Assembly (NCBI GenBank): GCA_030374805.1 | Contig: JARGSG010000004.1 | Span: 1,302,001-1,366,000, forward strand | DNA from: Gracilaria gracilis | Taxonomy: Eukaryota; Rhodophyta; Florideophyceae; Gracilariales; Gracilariaceae | Reading direction: 5' to 3' | DNA: 64,000 nt | Shown: piece by piece, positions 12,544 through 24,513 of the stretch | Layout of the letters: the number at the start of each line of letters is the position of its first letter | Numbering within the stretch: position 1 is the stretch's first letter | The notes under the pieces: generated by a model | Told to the model about the DNA's origin: nothing | The model's database searches: none | What the model saw: the letters and a program-made list of their open reading frames with translations, nothing else | Position numbers and translations under genes: made by a program

Positions 12544-13540
12544 TGTAGAGCAAACCCCAAAGAGGGTACGTGTCCACCAGGGTGTCCGAGTCCTGCTCCC
12601 ACAAAAGAGCGAACTCAGAAATAGAGCCCTCTGCCCGTGCGCGTGCTGCGTGGCAGCCGGGTGTAAAACGGAGACGGTACTGGAATAAACTGCAGAGGTA
12701 AAGAAAAGCGTGGGCCTAGAGAGGAATAACCGACGACGGATCAAGAGAGAACGAGTCTAGAAGTGAAGCAAACGGTGCCGTAAGACGGTTTAATGCTCCT
12801 ACGAAGAACCACACGAGCGAAGCTACGGCCCGTGCCAACGGCGGGAACAGGGCCGATAGCGCAACGAGACACACACACACGAGTGTCCAAATATAACTCT
12901 GTACAGAGGCGGAAGCGAGACCTGCACCAGAAAAACGATGAAATAAACAAAGATCCGGTACCTCGGTGAACGACAACAAATACACCCTGATATTGGGGTA
13001 ATTAGCGAAACAAGCCAGAAACTGGTAGTAAAGAACTTCCTTAGGGACCCTGAGGGGTGATTGTACCGAGACCAGTCGTGGTCACTCTCCGTAGAGGAGT
13101 CGTGAACTTAGGTAGGCAGTAACAACCATAGCCCAGCCTTCGGGATGAAGACCACGTACTTCAAGAAGAAGATACGACTCAGGTGAGTTTTACTTAGTGG
13201 CTCCAGGGCGAGATCGCCCGAGCATATATACAATCTACTGTACCTAGGGCTGCGCACTCCCACGAGGGCTCTACACGTGGACAACCCAGTGTCAGGGTGC
13301 CACAGTACCTACCCAGCGGGTGTGACGCCAAATATTTGGACAAATATGCCACAAGGCCCTACTGTACACCTATTTCATAGGTTCCATCCCCGATTCACCT
13401 AACAAGGTACGTCGCAACAATATTTCCAATTTTACCCGAAACGGGGTCCATATTCGTAGTCTGACACGTCAGGGCTCAATGGATAGAGCTCCATTATGAG
13501 AACCTTCATTGTGGCGACATCGGATTGCCATTGCTCTACA
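12544..13540 (-). repeat. E2 3' LTR
   Basis: 997 bp, nearly the same as 23536-24508. It contains about 24 bp near 12589-12613 that the other copy lacks, which accounts for the whole length difference. Confidence 0.95.
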
Positions 13541-13553
13541 TCTCCCGCTCCTT
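13541..13553 (-). other. E2 polypurine tract
   Basis: On the minus strand it reads AAGGAGCGGGAGA directly before the 3' LTR. It resembles the AAGGAGG-type tracts of E3 and E4. Confidence 0.8.
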
Positions 13554-13606
13554 AGCCAAGGGTTCGCGCTTTGGTCGGCGGGAAGGCGCCAGCGACCGGT
13601 ACGTAA

Positions 13607-15538
13607 ATACTGATCCTCAGAATTGCGGACTCCGAGACTTCGGCAGTACCTTCACAGCTTCCTGAACCAACGCGTGGCACACGACATCACTCTTCTCCGA
13701 CTTCGCGGCAAAAACTGTCATCTCCAACCTTCTCTCCTACAGCAGGCATAAATTCTTTCGCGACTAACCCGCTTCCGCGGAACGCTTCCTCAAGTGCCTC
13801 ACAGGCGGCTTCTTCGAGTGCTGCTCCCGTCGAGAACCTTTCCTACTTAGGCTTTCAACAACTTCCTATGCAGGCGTCATCTCAGTTCTATTCGTCCCAA
13901 GCTATGGTGCCAGCTCATCTACCCTCGGGGTATCAGCAGTCTCCTTACCAAATGGCTGGCTCGTCCGGATACTTCGGCGGGTTTAACTCGATGCCCCTCC
14001 CTCAAGGAGGTTCTCACGCACAGCCGCAATACCATCCATCTGGTTATCGACCTCCTGGCTACTTCTCCCAACAGGGCGTTCCACCTGGACAATCCTCGCA
14101 AGGCTACGATCCCGCAGCGCCTACTCAGGCTCCCGATATCGACACAGCGGCTAGGAACTCCGAGCAAGCGATGCCGATAACGGTCAATGCCAGGGGCTGG
14201 ATCAGCTTGGAAAGTCTCCGTTTCAGACGGCCTTGGCAGCATGGCGAGATGTATTGCCGTGCACCTTGGTTCCATCCGACGGCCGTAGCCGACGAGGCTC
14301 TTATTGACTCGTATGCTGAGAACCGTTACCTCCCAGGTGGGCTCCATCGCGAAGTAGTTCGGTCCAGAAGCTGGCGTTTCCGTGTGGCGGTCGATCCCCT
14401 GCACCTGTTCTGTGCGGGCGGTGATTCCCTTAGTCGCACTAGGGCACTATGGGCTCGTACCGCCTATGAAAGAGCTAGCCGTGTTCGATCGGATCACTTG
14501 GTACCGTTGCGGTTCAACTTTGACGTATCACATTTCCGAACTTTCGGCAAGAGATCCTACGGATACGCATTAGCGGAGTTCAACGAGTCTCCCCATAGAG
14601 CTGAGGTACCGAACGTGGTCGATAGTTTGCTTCTCTGGACTCGTCCCCTTCTTTGGGCGGAATTCTGATACCTTCGGCGATCATCCAATGATTTCTTGTG
14701 GAGCTTTGAGCGCCGTGTTCGGCTCGAGCGAAGCTTGCGGTCCCGTCGAGGGTTCCTGATTCCGTATCCGCACTTGGAGGCTGAGCGATTGTGCTACAAC
14801 TCCCTGCCGGGGCGATACGCTGCGCTTCCCAGCTGGTGGGCGAATGTCGAGGTCCCGCGAGTGTGCTACGCCGAACTTCCTCCATGCCTCTACTATGTAG
14901 GCTTTAGAATGTTGAACGATCCCTGCTCTGGGTACTGGACGCTCTTTGCGGCGGAGTAGGGTGCCCGCGTGGCGGTACATCTCCTGTGGGATACGTACGA
15001 TCATAACCGTCTCTGGTATCTCCCTCCGATGCTTCGATGGATTATCCGTCGACAGGATCTGTCTATACCCTTGGAGTCCGATTCCAACCAGGAAGAGGTT
15101 CACCTGCTCCTACGCTTCATCGAGGCCGTCGATTGGGACCGGATTCCGGTGCACTGGCAGCCAGAAGGTGGTCCTCGCGGCAACGACCGATCACCGGGGA
15201 GAATATCCACCCGTTCGGGGACCTTCGCGTACTACGATCCGTGGGAACGGCAAATGATCTCCGAGGCTCATGCTAGAGCGATGATGCGGGCCCCTAGGGC
15301 TATGCCAATTGGACACCCGACTGGGTTCGTGTTCCCTGACGACTATGGGCCTCCAGCGGACTGGGTCGATCCCTCCTTACACCATGGTGATGGCGAGGTG
15401 GTGGACGACGACATCCTCCTTGTGGGTGTTCCGAATACGGGCGCTGACGCGGCACAGGTCCCTGCGGAGGGCACTCAAGCTCCCGCGGGTTGGGGTCTTG
15501 CGACGCCGGCTCCCGAAAACAACGCTGGTCACCAGTAG
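13607..15538 (+). pseudogene. E2 antisense reading frame (aORF)
   Basis: Antisense to E2. A single + frame of 644 codons runs from after the TAA at 13604 to the stop at 15536, broken only by TGA (14666-14668) and TAG (14957-14959). The first ATG is at 13868; the open stretch upstream may be a 5' exon or leader. The N-terminal part is Ser/Ala/Pro-rich, then low complexity in Gln, Gly, Ser, Tyr and Pro (prion-like, near 13900-14150). An Arg/Trp/Tyr-rich body follows (GWISLESLRFRRPW near 14200), then LLLRFIEAVDWDRIPVHW near 15105-15155, matching the VDW region of the E1 frame. The C-terminus is acidic and Ala/Pro-rich. No known domain was recognised. Confidence 0.65.
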
Positions 15539-15918
15539 TCTGGGCAGGGTGCCTGAGGGCGTGTAGTTCTGTCACTCAGATACGATAAACCCAATTAGGC
15601 CACAGCTTGGCAGTACTTCTCTCCTCCTTTAGGATCTTTCTCGTGTTAGAGCTTCTTTCATACTTCCTTCCTGTTCCTTCTTCATTTCCTAACCAGGATG
15701 CACTTCATTTCCATTCGTGGCAACATCTTCCTAGATATTTCATTACTTCTTACTTCTTAGTTCCGTTATACGGCGATGAACCGACAGTTCGGTGCGTTCT
15801 TCCTTTGTTCATACTGTACATAAGATCAACCTTGTGGGTGTCTTCTCTTCTCTTCTTACAGCTACTCGCAACCTACCGCGTAGCGGCACACCATATTTAC
15901 CACATGTCGTTGACAGTT
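15539..15918. other. E2 gap between antisense frame and chromodomain
   Basis: Only short frames without motifs, with a pyrimidine-rich + strand. The sense pol frame (from the right) and the antisense frame (from the left) converge here, so it probably holds the ends of both transcripts. Confidence 0.4.
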
Positions 15919-18900
15919 CTATCCCACTTGGGCATTATCCAGAGTTGGGGGTAATTCGGACCGGGTTCTTCGGTGATAAGCGATGATCTTGGACCTCGGG
16001 AGGTGCTCAATTGGCTCCCAAGTGTCCAGCTCTGGGAGATAACCGTACCAACGGACGCGATAGATTACTTTCCCGTCCTGGGCAACACCGTGCTTCACGA
16101 TACGATCGACCACGAAATCCTGTGAGTACACCCCGACGTCTTCGGTTCCTTTGGTTGTTCCCGACATTGGGCTTTGCTTCTCTACGTAACCTGAGCGGGT
16201 ACACGCAAGTAACAACCGGTTTCCGGCTTCGGTGAGGTGGGGGTGTCTCGTTGACGAGAGCGCTAACCGTCACGACGGGGAATGGCTAACTTTCGTTTCC
16301 GGCTGCCAATCTCCACGAAAGTGGCTTCTGGTGAAAGTTCTTCACTTCCGGAGTCCGGTGAACTAACCTCTTTTCCCAGCGGGCATCGACTTTAACTACG
16401 ACGACGTTCCTGATCGAGGCAAAGTTGCTCCTCGACGCAGGAGAGCCGTTGCGACGGAGATACTGAGTTTGAACACTCTCTGTGCAGGGTGGCGGATTGG
16501 CCGGGCCACGGCGCTGTATTGCGTCGCATGCGCGCGCACTCGACGAGTGCCGACCAATCGGAACAGTTTGCACTACTCCACGTGGCAAAGTGCTCGCCAA
16601 TCCGGTGGCGTTGCACACTGAGTATGGATTTCCGTGCGCGGCGCTGTCCTACTGAGGGCTTCTGCGCCACACGATGCTCCTGAGAGGGCTTCTCCGATGC
16701 TTTTCATAAACTTCCCTTTCTGAACCAGGCTCTACGACCTTATCCACAAGGATCCTCTGCCTCCCCATATCTACTGTGGGCACTTCCCATGGGGCTAATC
16801 GCTGCGCTGACCCATTGACGGGTCGGCGGAAACCGTCTTTCCGTTACTTCTTGCCTTCTGTGCCTCTTTCGAGCGAGGCGTAGAAGTAGCCAACGACTTG
16901 GACGCTTGCCCACGAGGGTTCTCATCACTAACAGTGGTCTTCCCCGCAGGGGTAACTTCGTCCTCATTACTGACATTCACCTCGACCGAGGATCCCACAC
17001 GTGTGTGCGGTAGCGGCGATATTCTCGATCCCGGCTCCTGTCTCTTTGAGAGCTCAAGCACGTCAGCCAATCCAGCAGATGCCGGAGCAGCCTGAACGCG
17101 ATTACGTGAGTCGTATTCCTCCTTAGGGTGCGGCAGCTGATATTACCGTAGCCGGGGGTCGAACTCGAGTTGAGTGCGTAGGTGTAGCGCGAGATGGGCT
17201 ATCCTTGACTAGCTCCGATACCTCAAGTAGGTCCGATAAACCCTTTTCTTGGTGCGGGAGAATCGACAGGTGGTTCGCGCTGTCCCCGTTTGATTACGTT
17301 CCTTCCTGTGTTGCAGGTACTCCAGTTCCGGTTTCCGGTAGCGTTACCAATTCTTGGAGTGGGCTCGGTGCCCTGTAGCCGCAATCGCGTGATATCCGTT
17401 CGTGTTGGTTATTAATTTCCAGCACGATGGTGTCTCCAGACATGGAAATAACTTTGTAGGGTCCGTCCGCAATCGGCGATAACTTTTGGCGGCGTTCGTT
17501 CTCCGGGTTGTAATACTCCTTACGAAGGAATACATAATCTCCTACCTGTAAGTTAGGTAACGATCTCCGAATTCGGCTATCAAAGTTGCGCTTGTAGGCG
17601 AGCTGAGCCCTGTCCATAGAGGCACGTGCTGCAGGTACCAGCTTGGTGAGCCATTTCTTCCACGCATCGCGGTACAAGCCCGCTGATGGGAACGTATCCA
17701 GAGTTGGCTGCGCCTCGATGGCTAGAGGAGGTGGTCTCCTCGACAGTACCAGTTCAAATGGTGAAAGTCCCGTTACCCGATGAACCTGGGTGTTGTACGC
17801 ATACGTGATAGCGTCCGTGAACTGATACCACGTCTTGGGATGATCTGTCACATAGGATCTCAAAGCACCAAGGATGGAATCTCTCTCTCTCTACTTGTCC
17901 GTTCGCTTGCGGATGATAAGTCGTAGTGAATAAATTCCTAATATCCAGGATCCTACACAAATCTTGAAAGAACTTCGAGGTGAATTGAGATCCGTTATCG
18001 GAAAGTAACTGTACCGGTGGGCCATACACAAAGACCCAGTGGGTAACAAACGCTTGAGCCACAGCGGCTGCTGTTATCCGTTTGAGCGGCACTGTTCTAA
18101 CCAATTTAGAGAACCTGTCGGTGATGACCAGTAGGTACCGGTTCCCTCGAGAGGTCTTAATCAATTCTAGAAGAATTTCAATGGCGACGAACTCCAGCGG
18201 TGCCCGTGCGGGAAACAACGTTAACTCCTTCGAGTACTTTCTTAATTTGACGTCATTCTTTGCACAAGCCTGACAGGAGCGGCGGACTGCGTAACAGTCG
18301 AACGCCATTGCGGGCCAGTAGAAGTCCCTTCTTAAGGTGAGATAAAGCTTCCTTCCTCCCGGGTGGGCTCCCAAATTCACATAGTGAGACAAGTGCAGTA
18401 CGCGACTCTGTAAGGAGAGAGGTACCACCATTTGTGGGTTGGTTTCAACAGTTCGCACCAAGTAGTTTTGGTCATTCATCTGGAAAGGTATCCTATACCC
18501 ACCTTTCAGACGGGCCCTAACCTGTATACAAAAAGGATCCATCTGCTGTTCCCATATCATGTCCTCGGGCGAGATCGGTACAAATGACCCGGTATCCGGT
18601 TCTACAGTCTGTGTGGCGAGAATATCGTCACACACATCATCCGATAGGATTTCTGTCTTCCCCTCATCGAGGTCAGCAACCATAAAGCATGGTATCTCTT
18701 CCGTGTCCTCGGTGGGTTCAGCTTCTGCTGCAGTGCCCAACCGGGATAGAGCGTCTACCTGCAAGTTCAAGGAGCCTTTCTTGTACACTACTTCAAAGTC
18801 AAATTCCAAGAGTCGGAGTCTCCATCTCATCAGTCGACCCGACGGTTCGGTAATTTCCATGAGCCAGCGTAGGCAAGAATGGTCCGCGTGTACCCGAAAA

Positions 18901-21275
18901 TGAGTTCCCATCAAGTATGGTCTCAACGTTGAGAGGGCCCATACGACGGCAAGACATTCCTTCTCCGAAACGGAGTAATTCCGTTCGTGCACATTCAGTG
19001 ATCTCGACCAATACCCAATAGAGTGACGTTTGCCAGACTCTTCCACCTGGAACAACGCACAACCAACTTGGTTCGCACTCGCATCAGTGTCAACCTCGTA
19101 CGGTAAGCCGGGTTTCGACAGGGCCAAGACTGGTGACGACGTTACAGCTTCAATTAGTGCCGCAAATGCGGACGCTTCCGCATCGCCAAAGGGTTTCAAT
19201 TCCACTGGTCTTCCTTTCATCAGAAGTTTGTCCAACGGCGAAGCGATATCCGAAAAGTTTGGCACGAAACGACGGTAAACGTTACACAGGCCTAAGAAGG
19301 ATCGAAGCTCAGTTTGAGTTCTTGGGTGGTTCGCCTCTGACAAGGAGTTTACCCGCACCTGGTCAATTGAGAGCTTTCCTGGGCGAATAATATGCCCAAG
19401 ATACTTAAACGATTCGGTGAAAGACTCGCACTTCTTAAGCTTCAAGGTAATCCCTGCGTCCCGTAAAACGGTCATAACTTCCCGTACATGGGTGAGATGG
19501 TCCTCCATGTCATTGGAAAAGACGACGACGTCGTCCAAGTATTCCAAACAGGTGGTCCACTTGAACCTAGCCAGGAGAATACCAACCGCTGGCTGAAACG
19601 TTGCGGGGGCGTTCGTTAACCCAAAGGGCATTCTCCGAAAACGGTACAGGCCTTGATGGCACACGAAGGCCGTCTTATCCTCATCTTCTTCCCTTATGGG
19701 CACTTGCCAGTATCCCTAATTGGCATCTAAAGTGGTAAACACTTTCGCGCTCCCTAGAGAATCGATATATTCGTCCATACGGGGAATAGGGTATACGTCT
19801 TTCACTGTAACCGCATTTAGCTTTCGGTACTCGATACAAAATCTCCATGATCCATCCGGCTTCGGCACCAAAACAACTGGTGACGCCCAAGGGGATTGAG
19901 CGGGCTCAATAACGCCGGCTCGGAGCATCTTCTCGACTTGAGATTTTTCCTCTTCTCAGGCCTTCTGCCATGCCCTGGAAGGGTGTTGCGCAATGGGCCG
20001 AGTGTTCGGAAGTAGATCTATGCAATGCTCTGTGACTCCAATTATTCCGAGGGTACCATCCCACATGGGCATAAACTCGCGGAGCATATCGCGTAGCTTC
20101 TCCCGATGGGACTCCGGTACGTGCTCCAAATTGAGCTTCATTAACTCTTCAACAGGGTTCGTCTGTTCAGTGCCAGGTGGCAACGGCTTAACCTCAAAAG
20201 GTGCTGGGATGTCTGAACCCGAGTGCTTCTGGGTATCATCCGTATCGGCTTCAAGCGACTCATTCCGTGCTTCGGCGAATTCGGCGGCCTCCTCCCCCTC
20301 CTTAGGGTCACATACACCGAACACGGTTCCAATCGGAATCTTCGTGGGTATCACTGCAGCAGGGTGCGGTAGTACCGTGCCAATTACTTGGTTCTTTGTT
20401 AACCATTGTTTGGTTTCGCCAAGATTGGCGACGAGGACCTTAAAGGCTTCATCCGGTTGAATCGTTACGACTCCATTAGCCAAAGCGATCTGGCGCTCTT
20501 CATATAGTGCCGGTGACGGCTGTACTGTGTGTAGACCAAATTGTTTGGTGACGACTTCAACCCACACCTGAGACTCCGGCGGAAGGTGCACAGGTTTGAG
20601 CACGTGCAACTTCGTTGATGCCACTGTGCCTTTGGTGGGCTGATGTGCAACCGGAAGCGGTACGTGTTTCCGCGTAGCGGCTCGCAGAGGTCTCCGAAGA
20701 ATGGGAATTATTGAATCGTCTTCCATTTCTATGGTACGCTTCCGAGGACGGATATTTTCCACAAACCTGTCACAGAAATCACAACCCAGTATAACTGGTG
20801 CGGCTAGCGAATCGCAAACGACGAAATCTACCTTCACGAGGTGCCTTCCTAATCTTACCAGGAGCGAAATGTAAACAGCCGTACTAATCAGATTGTTGTT
20901 GGCATCCGAAATGTCCATTGATGGACCGTAACGAACACGTTCCTGAAGAGCAGGCGGTATCAGTTTCCTGTGAATCAGGTTAGGAGCAGCGCCTGTGTCT
21001 AGGACCGACAACTGACGAACCATAAAATGTTCTGAAAGGCCGAAATCGGCGTAAACTTTATAGTTCCGCTTGGCCATAACCAGGATTCTATCCGGGAGAC
21101 GGGGATTACGGGCCCGTATCCACGGTCGACAAAGAACACAAAAGTGTTCCGAATCCACGTCGGTGGCTGCCATTTTCCTTGATAGGATCGTAACAGTCGG
21201 GGAGCGAAGCGGAGGCGCCTCGGGCGTCTTCTGCTTCGACTTGGAAGACGCCCCTCCCATCGGGGAGACTCCCAT
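15919..21275 (-). pseudogene. E2 pol: protease-RT-RNase H-integrase-chromodomain
   Basis: On the minus strand, the protease (19956-21275) has VLDTGAAPN with the active-site Asp near residue 93. A TGA at 19956-19958 and a TAG at 19716-19718 interrupt the reverse transcriptase; the second replaces the Trp of LDAN-W-GYW. Then 17754-19703 carries the rest of RT (YLDDVVVF), RNase H, an intact HHCC finger and the integrase core. The core's first acidic residue reads FVAIEILLEL where E4 has FVAIDILGPL. The third motif is followed by a frameshift in a short GA dinucleotide run near 17880-17895; the integrase tail resumes at 17294-17863. A low-complexity linker leads to a well-preserved chromodomain at 15919-16215 (YRVRWYGYLPELDTWEP, with its aromatic residues present). 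Confidence 0.92.
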
Positions 21276-21421
21276 ACTTAGTTTTTCGGAACCGGAACCG
21301 CCTGATGCGGGCGATTTCCCTCCGCGGGACCTACCTGATTCCCGTTTACCGGTTCGCGACGCTGAGCCTGAAGGTTATTCTGCGCGAAGGCAGGGTTACC
21401 ATGCATGGTTCCAGCAGCTCC

Positions 21422-23389
21422 CTAAAGGGCCAACGAATGCTTAGCGCCTTCATAGGATGTTCTGGGGACCCGTGCCTGTTCCTCCGGCGTCAGAGCCTCG
21501 AACTGAGTGACGATTTTCAACCTATCTCTTGCAGGGACCGTGCACTGCGGCGAAATATGACCAAACTCATAACATTCGTAGCAGATCACTGCGATTGAAC
21601 CATCGGTGGGACGCGCTATAACACGACCCTTCTGGGTGCTATCCCTCCATCCTGGGCAAGTTGTACTCATCATGCGACCTCCATAGAATATCGGTGCTGC
21701 CGGAACTCGGCGGTCCTGAGCATACAGGGCCGGATCGCACTCCGTAGACGGCACCGTGGTTGACGGCAATTCCGAGGTGGCAATTGAAGTGCCGATAGAA
21801 CTCGGATTACTACCTATGAGGTGCACATTATCCATGTCCATACTGGCTTCATTTCCATATGAAAGGGCCAGAGAAGAGTCAGAATTATTGGCAAACAGTA
21901 CCTTACGAGGCTTCGACTTGGAGGGACGCCGAGCTCGGAGCGTATCCCCTTCAGCCTGGGCGTACTGTACCAGTTCGAAATAGGTTATCTTCCGATTCTC
22001 CTCCCGATGACGGGCTACCAGTGCCCGAATCGCGGGATTTAACGCATCGACAAACATCGCACATCTTTCCTGTGAAGGATGAACATTACCACACCGGTGG
22101 AAAACCTTATTCAGGCGCGTTGGATAAGCCGTTTCCGTTTCTTCCGGACGTTGCTTCACTTCCCTAAGGGCCGACGTAGCCTGCTGAATAGCATGACCAG
22201 TAGCGTATGACCTTAAGAGGTAATGAACCGCTTCGGGCCAACAAGTAAGGCCGCCTTCCGAAGCTCTTGACGATCCAAGGATGGAATTAAACTGGTCTTC
22301 AGCCTGACCTCTCAGGTAATAGGGGAGGGCAATGTACGCCTGTCCCTCCGTCATTCCGAGAATATCGGCTTCATGAACGAACCTAGAGAGGAAATCCAGC
22401 ACCCGGATGGGGTCTTCTCCTGTAAAATCGCGATTCTTGAGTGTCACGCTGAGCTTACGGATGTGCGCCCTCACCTTTTCGGTACTTCCAGAGGTTCTCT
22501 TCCCTTCGGACTTCTGTAACCGATAGTAACGGTACGATAACAACTTAGGATAAAGCGGATTCGTAGGCTTCAACTTCTTAAGACCAGGACACTTAGCTCC
22601 CTTCTCCCGAGTACGAACTGCACCTTGAGAGGTAAACGTGGCCCTTGAACGGGACGATCGAGAGTGTCGACGACGACTACCTTCCGAGGCAGCGGAAGAT
22701 GACGACGATGACGACGATGACGAGCTGTCCGAGCTGTCAGAGTCAGAGTCAGAGTCAGACGAATCCACGTGGTGGCGAAACTCTTTTGAGAACTTGCGAT
22801 GGCTCTTCTTATCAGAGTGATGAACGAAATCTTTCGAAACAGACTTCTCCCGTGGGGGAACTTCTACTTCTCCATCCATTCTAATAATGGCTTCGAGGGT
22901 ACCCAGACGAGCGTGAATTCGATCCGTTGTGGCACGGAACTCTTCCACTGTCCGATAATAGCCATCCACGCAACCCTGTGGGGAACCAAAGCACTCCAGA
23001 ATTGAGTTCATTTCCTGTCTCAGGAGCTGGATTTCTCCCGAAACATCTCTCATGTGAGCGTTTTTCACTTCCTCGCGAAGCGACTCGACCTCTTTTTTGA
23101 GTGCAGCTTGAGAGCTAGCTCTCACCGCGCTCTGGGCCTCAAGCATGCGAACTTGAGTATCCAATTCGGATAATACTGCGTCACTTGCCGCAGCAGCGGA
23201 TAAGGGTCCTTCCAGAGGAACGGAAGCGGGCCCGGCTACTGGGGCATCAGACGTCTTCGACGGTTGTTTCCGGCTCCCGGATTTCTTCTCCTTCACCGGT
23301 AGCGGTTCAGGAACTGACCGCGCTTGCGGGGGTAAATCAGAACCAACAGAACGGGCCTTGGACGGACTTGGCCATTTTCCGGATCCCAT
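21422..23389 (-). CDS. E2 gag, intact 655-residue frame
   Basis: The structural protein of E2, open from the ATG at 23389. Parts are: a basic, Pro-rich N-terminus; a predicted coiled coil at roughly residues 75-125; a Ser/Asp run near 215-245; a capsid-like retrotransposon gag domain at about 275-480 (KLKPTNPLYPKLLSYRYYRL begins it); and a CX2CX4HX4C zinc knuckle at 603-616 (CYECYEFGHISPQC). The protease frame begins at or before 21275 in a different frame, so pol expression would need a frameshift or separate initiation. This is the best-preserved gag of the four gypsy elements and serves here as the reference. Confidence 0.9.
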   Translation of the reverse strand: MGSGKWPSPSKARSVGSDLPPQARSVPEPLPVKEKKSGSRKQPSKTSDAPVAGPASVPLEGPLSAAAASDAVLSELDTQVRMLEAQSAVRASSQAALKKEVESLREEVKNAHMRDVSGEIQLLRQEMNSILECFGSPQGCVDGYYRTVEEFRATTDRIHARLGTLEAIIRMDGEVEVPPREKSVSKDFVHHSDKKSHRKFSKEFRHHVDSSDSDSDSDSSDSSSSSSSSSSSAASEGSRRRHSRSSRSRATFTSQGAVRTREKGAKCPGLKKLKPTNPLYPKLLSYRYYRLQKSEGKRTSGSTEKVRAHIRKLSVTLKNRDFTGEDPIRVLDFLSRFVHEADILGMTEGQAYIALPYYLRGQAEDQFNSILGSSRASEGGLTCWPEAVHYLLRSYATGHAIQQATSALREVKQRPEETETAYPTRLNKVFHRCGNVHPSQERCAMFVDALNPAIRALVARHREENRKITYFELVQYAQAEGDTLRARRPSKSKPRKVLFANNSDSSLALSYGNEASMDMDNVHLIGSNPSSIGTSIATSELPSTTVPSTECDPALYAQDRRVPAAPIFYGGRMMSTTCPGWRDSTQKGRVIARPTDGSIAVICYECYEFGHISPQCTVPARDRLKIVTQFEALTPEEQARVPRTSYEGAKHSLAL

Positions 23390-23514
23390 TCCAATGACAG
23401 AAAAAAACCCAAGCGGGGAAACAACTTCAAAAACAACAACAAACTTCTAGTTTCGAACTCTTATGAGTACTACTTCAATTAAACTTTCTTTTCAGGCTCT
23501 CGTCCACCAGGCTC

Positions 23515-23532
23515 TTCTAAGTCGGGAGACCA
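23515..23532 (-). other. E2 primer-binding site
   Basis: On the minus strand it reads TGGTCTCCCGACTTAGAA, three bases inside the 5' LTR. It is identical to the E3 and E4 sites. Confidence 0.85.
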
Positions 23533-23535
23533 GAA

Positions 23536-24508
23536 TGTAGAGCAAACCCCAAAGAGGGTACGTGTCCACCAGGGGGGCGAACTCAGAAGTAGAGCCCTCT
23601 GCCCGTGCGCGTGCCGCGTGGCAGCCGGGTGTAAACCGGAGACGGTACTGGAATAACCTGCAGAGGTAAAGAAAAGCGTGGGTCTAGAGAGGAATAACCG
23701 ACAACGGATCAAGAGAGAACGAGTCTAGAAGTGGCGCGAACGGTTCCGTAAGACGGTGTAATGCTCCTACGAAGAACCACACGAGCCAAGCTACGGCCCG
23801 TGCCAACGGCGGAAACAGGGCCGATAGCGCAACGAAACGAAAACACACGAGTGTCCAAATATAACTCTGTAAAGAGACGGAAGCGAGACCTGCACCAGGA
23901 AAACGATGAACTAAACAAAGATTGGGTACCTCGGTGAACGACAACAAATACAACCTGATATTGGGGTAATTAGCGAAACAAGCCAGAAACTGGTAGTAAA
24001 GAACTTCCTTAGAGACCCTGAGGGGTGATTGTACCGAGACCAGTCGTGGTCACTCTCCGTAGAGGAGTCGTGAACTTAGGTAGGCAGTAACAACCATAGC
24101 CCAGCCTTCGGGATGAAGACCACGTACTTCAAGAAGAAGATATGACTCAGGTGAGTTTTACTTAGTGGCTCCAGGGCGAGATCGCCCGATCATATATACT
24201 ATTTACTGTAATTAGGGCTTCGCACTCTCAGGAGGGCTCTACACGTGGACTACCCAGTGTCAGGGTGCCACAGTATCTACCCAGCGGGTGTGACGCGAAA
24301 TATTTGGACAAATATACCACAAAGCCCTACTGTACACCTATTTCATAGGTTCCATCCCCGATTCGCCTAACAAGGTACGTCGCAACAATATTTCTAATTT
24401 TACCCGAAACGGGGTCCATATTCCTAGTCTGACACATCAGGGCTCAATGAAGAGAGCTCCATTATGAGAACCTTCATTGTGCCGACATCGGATTGCAATT
24501 GCTCTACA
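23536..24508 (-). repeat. E2 5' LTR
   Basis: 973 bp partner of 12544-13540. It lacks about 24 bp present in the other copy. Confidence 0.95.
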
Positions 24509-24513
24509 ATGGT

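Larger units (their letters stand above)
12544..24508 (-). mobile_element. Gypsy/chromovirus element E2
   Basis: A 12.0 kb element in reverse orientation. The LTRs are 23536-24508 (5') and 12544-13540 (3'), both with the 10-bp inverted ends TGTAGAGCAA / TTGCTCTACA. Flanking 5-mers are atagt (12539-12543) and atggt (24509-24513), a target duplication with one mismatch. Contents on the minus strand are primer site, intact gag, damaged pol with chromodomain, antisense frame and polypurine tract. It is inserted in the DT1 transposase gene. Confidence 0.95.

Noticed and set aside
21305-21598. Plus-strand frames opposite E2 gag and protease
   Set aside because: Shadows of well-supported minus-strand genes; composition follows the coding strand.
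22690-22790. Microsatellite or CRISPR-like repeat in E2
   Set aside because: It is the Ser/Asp coding run of gag, not an array of spaced repeats.
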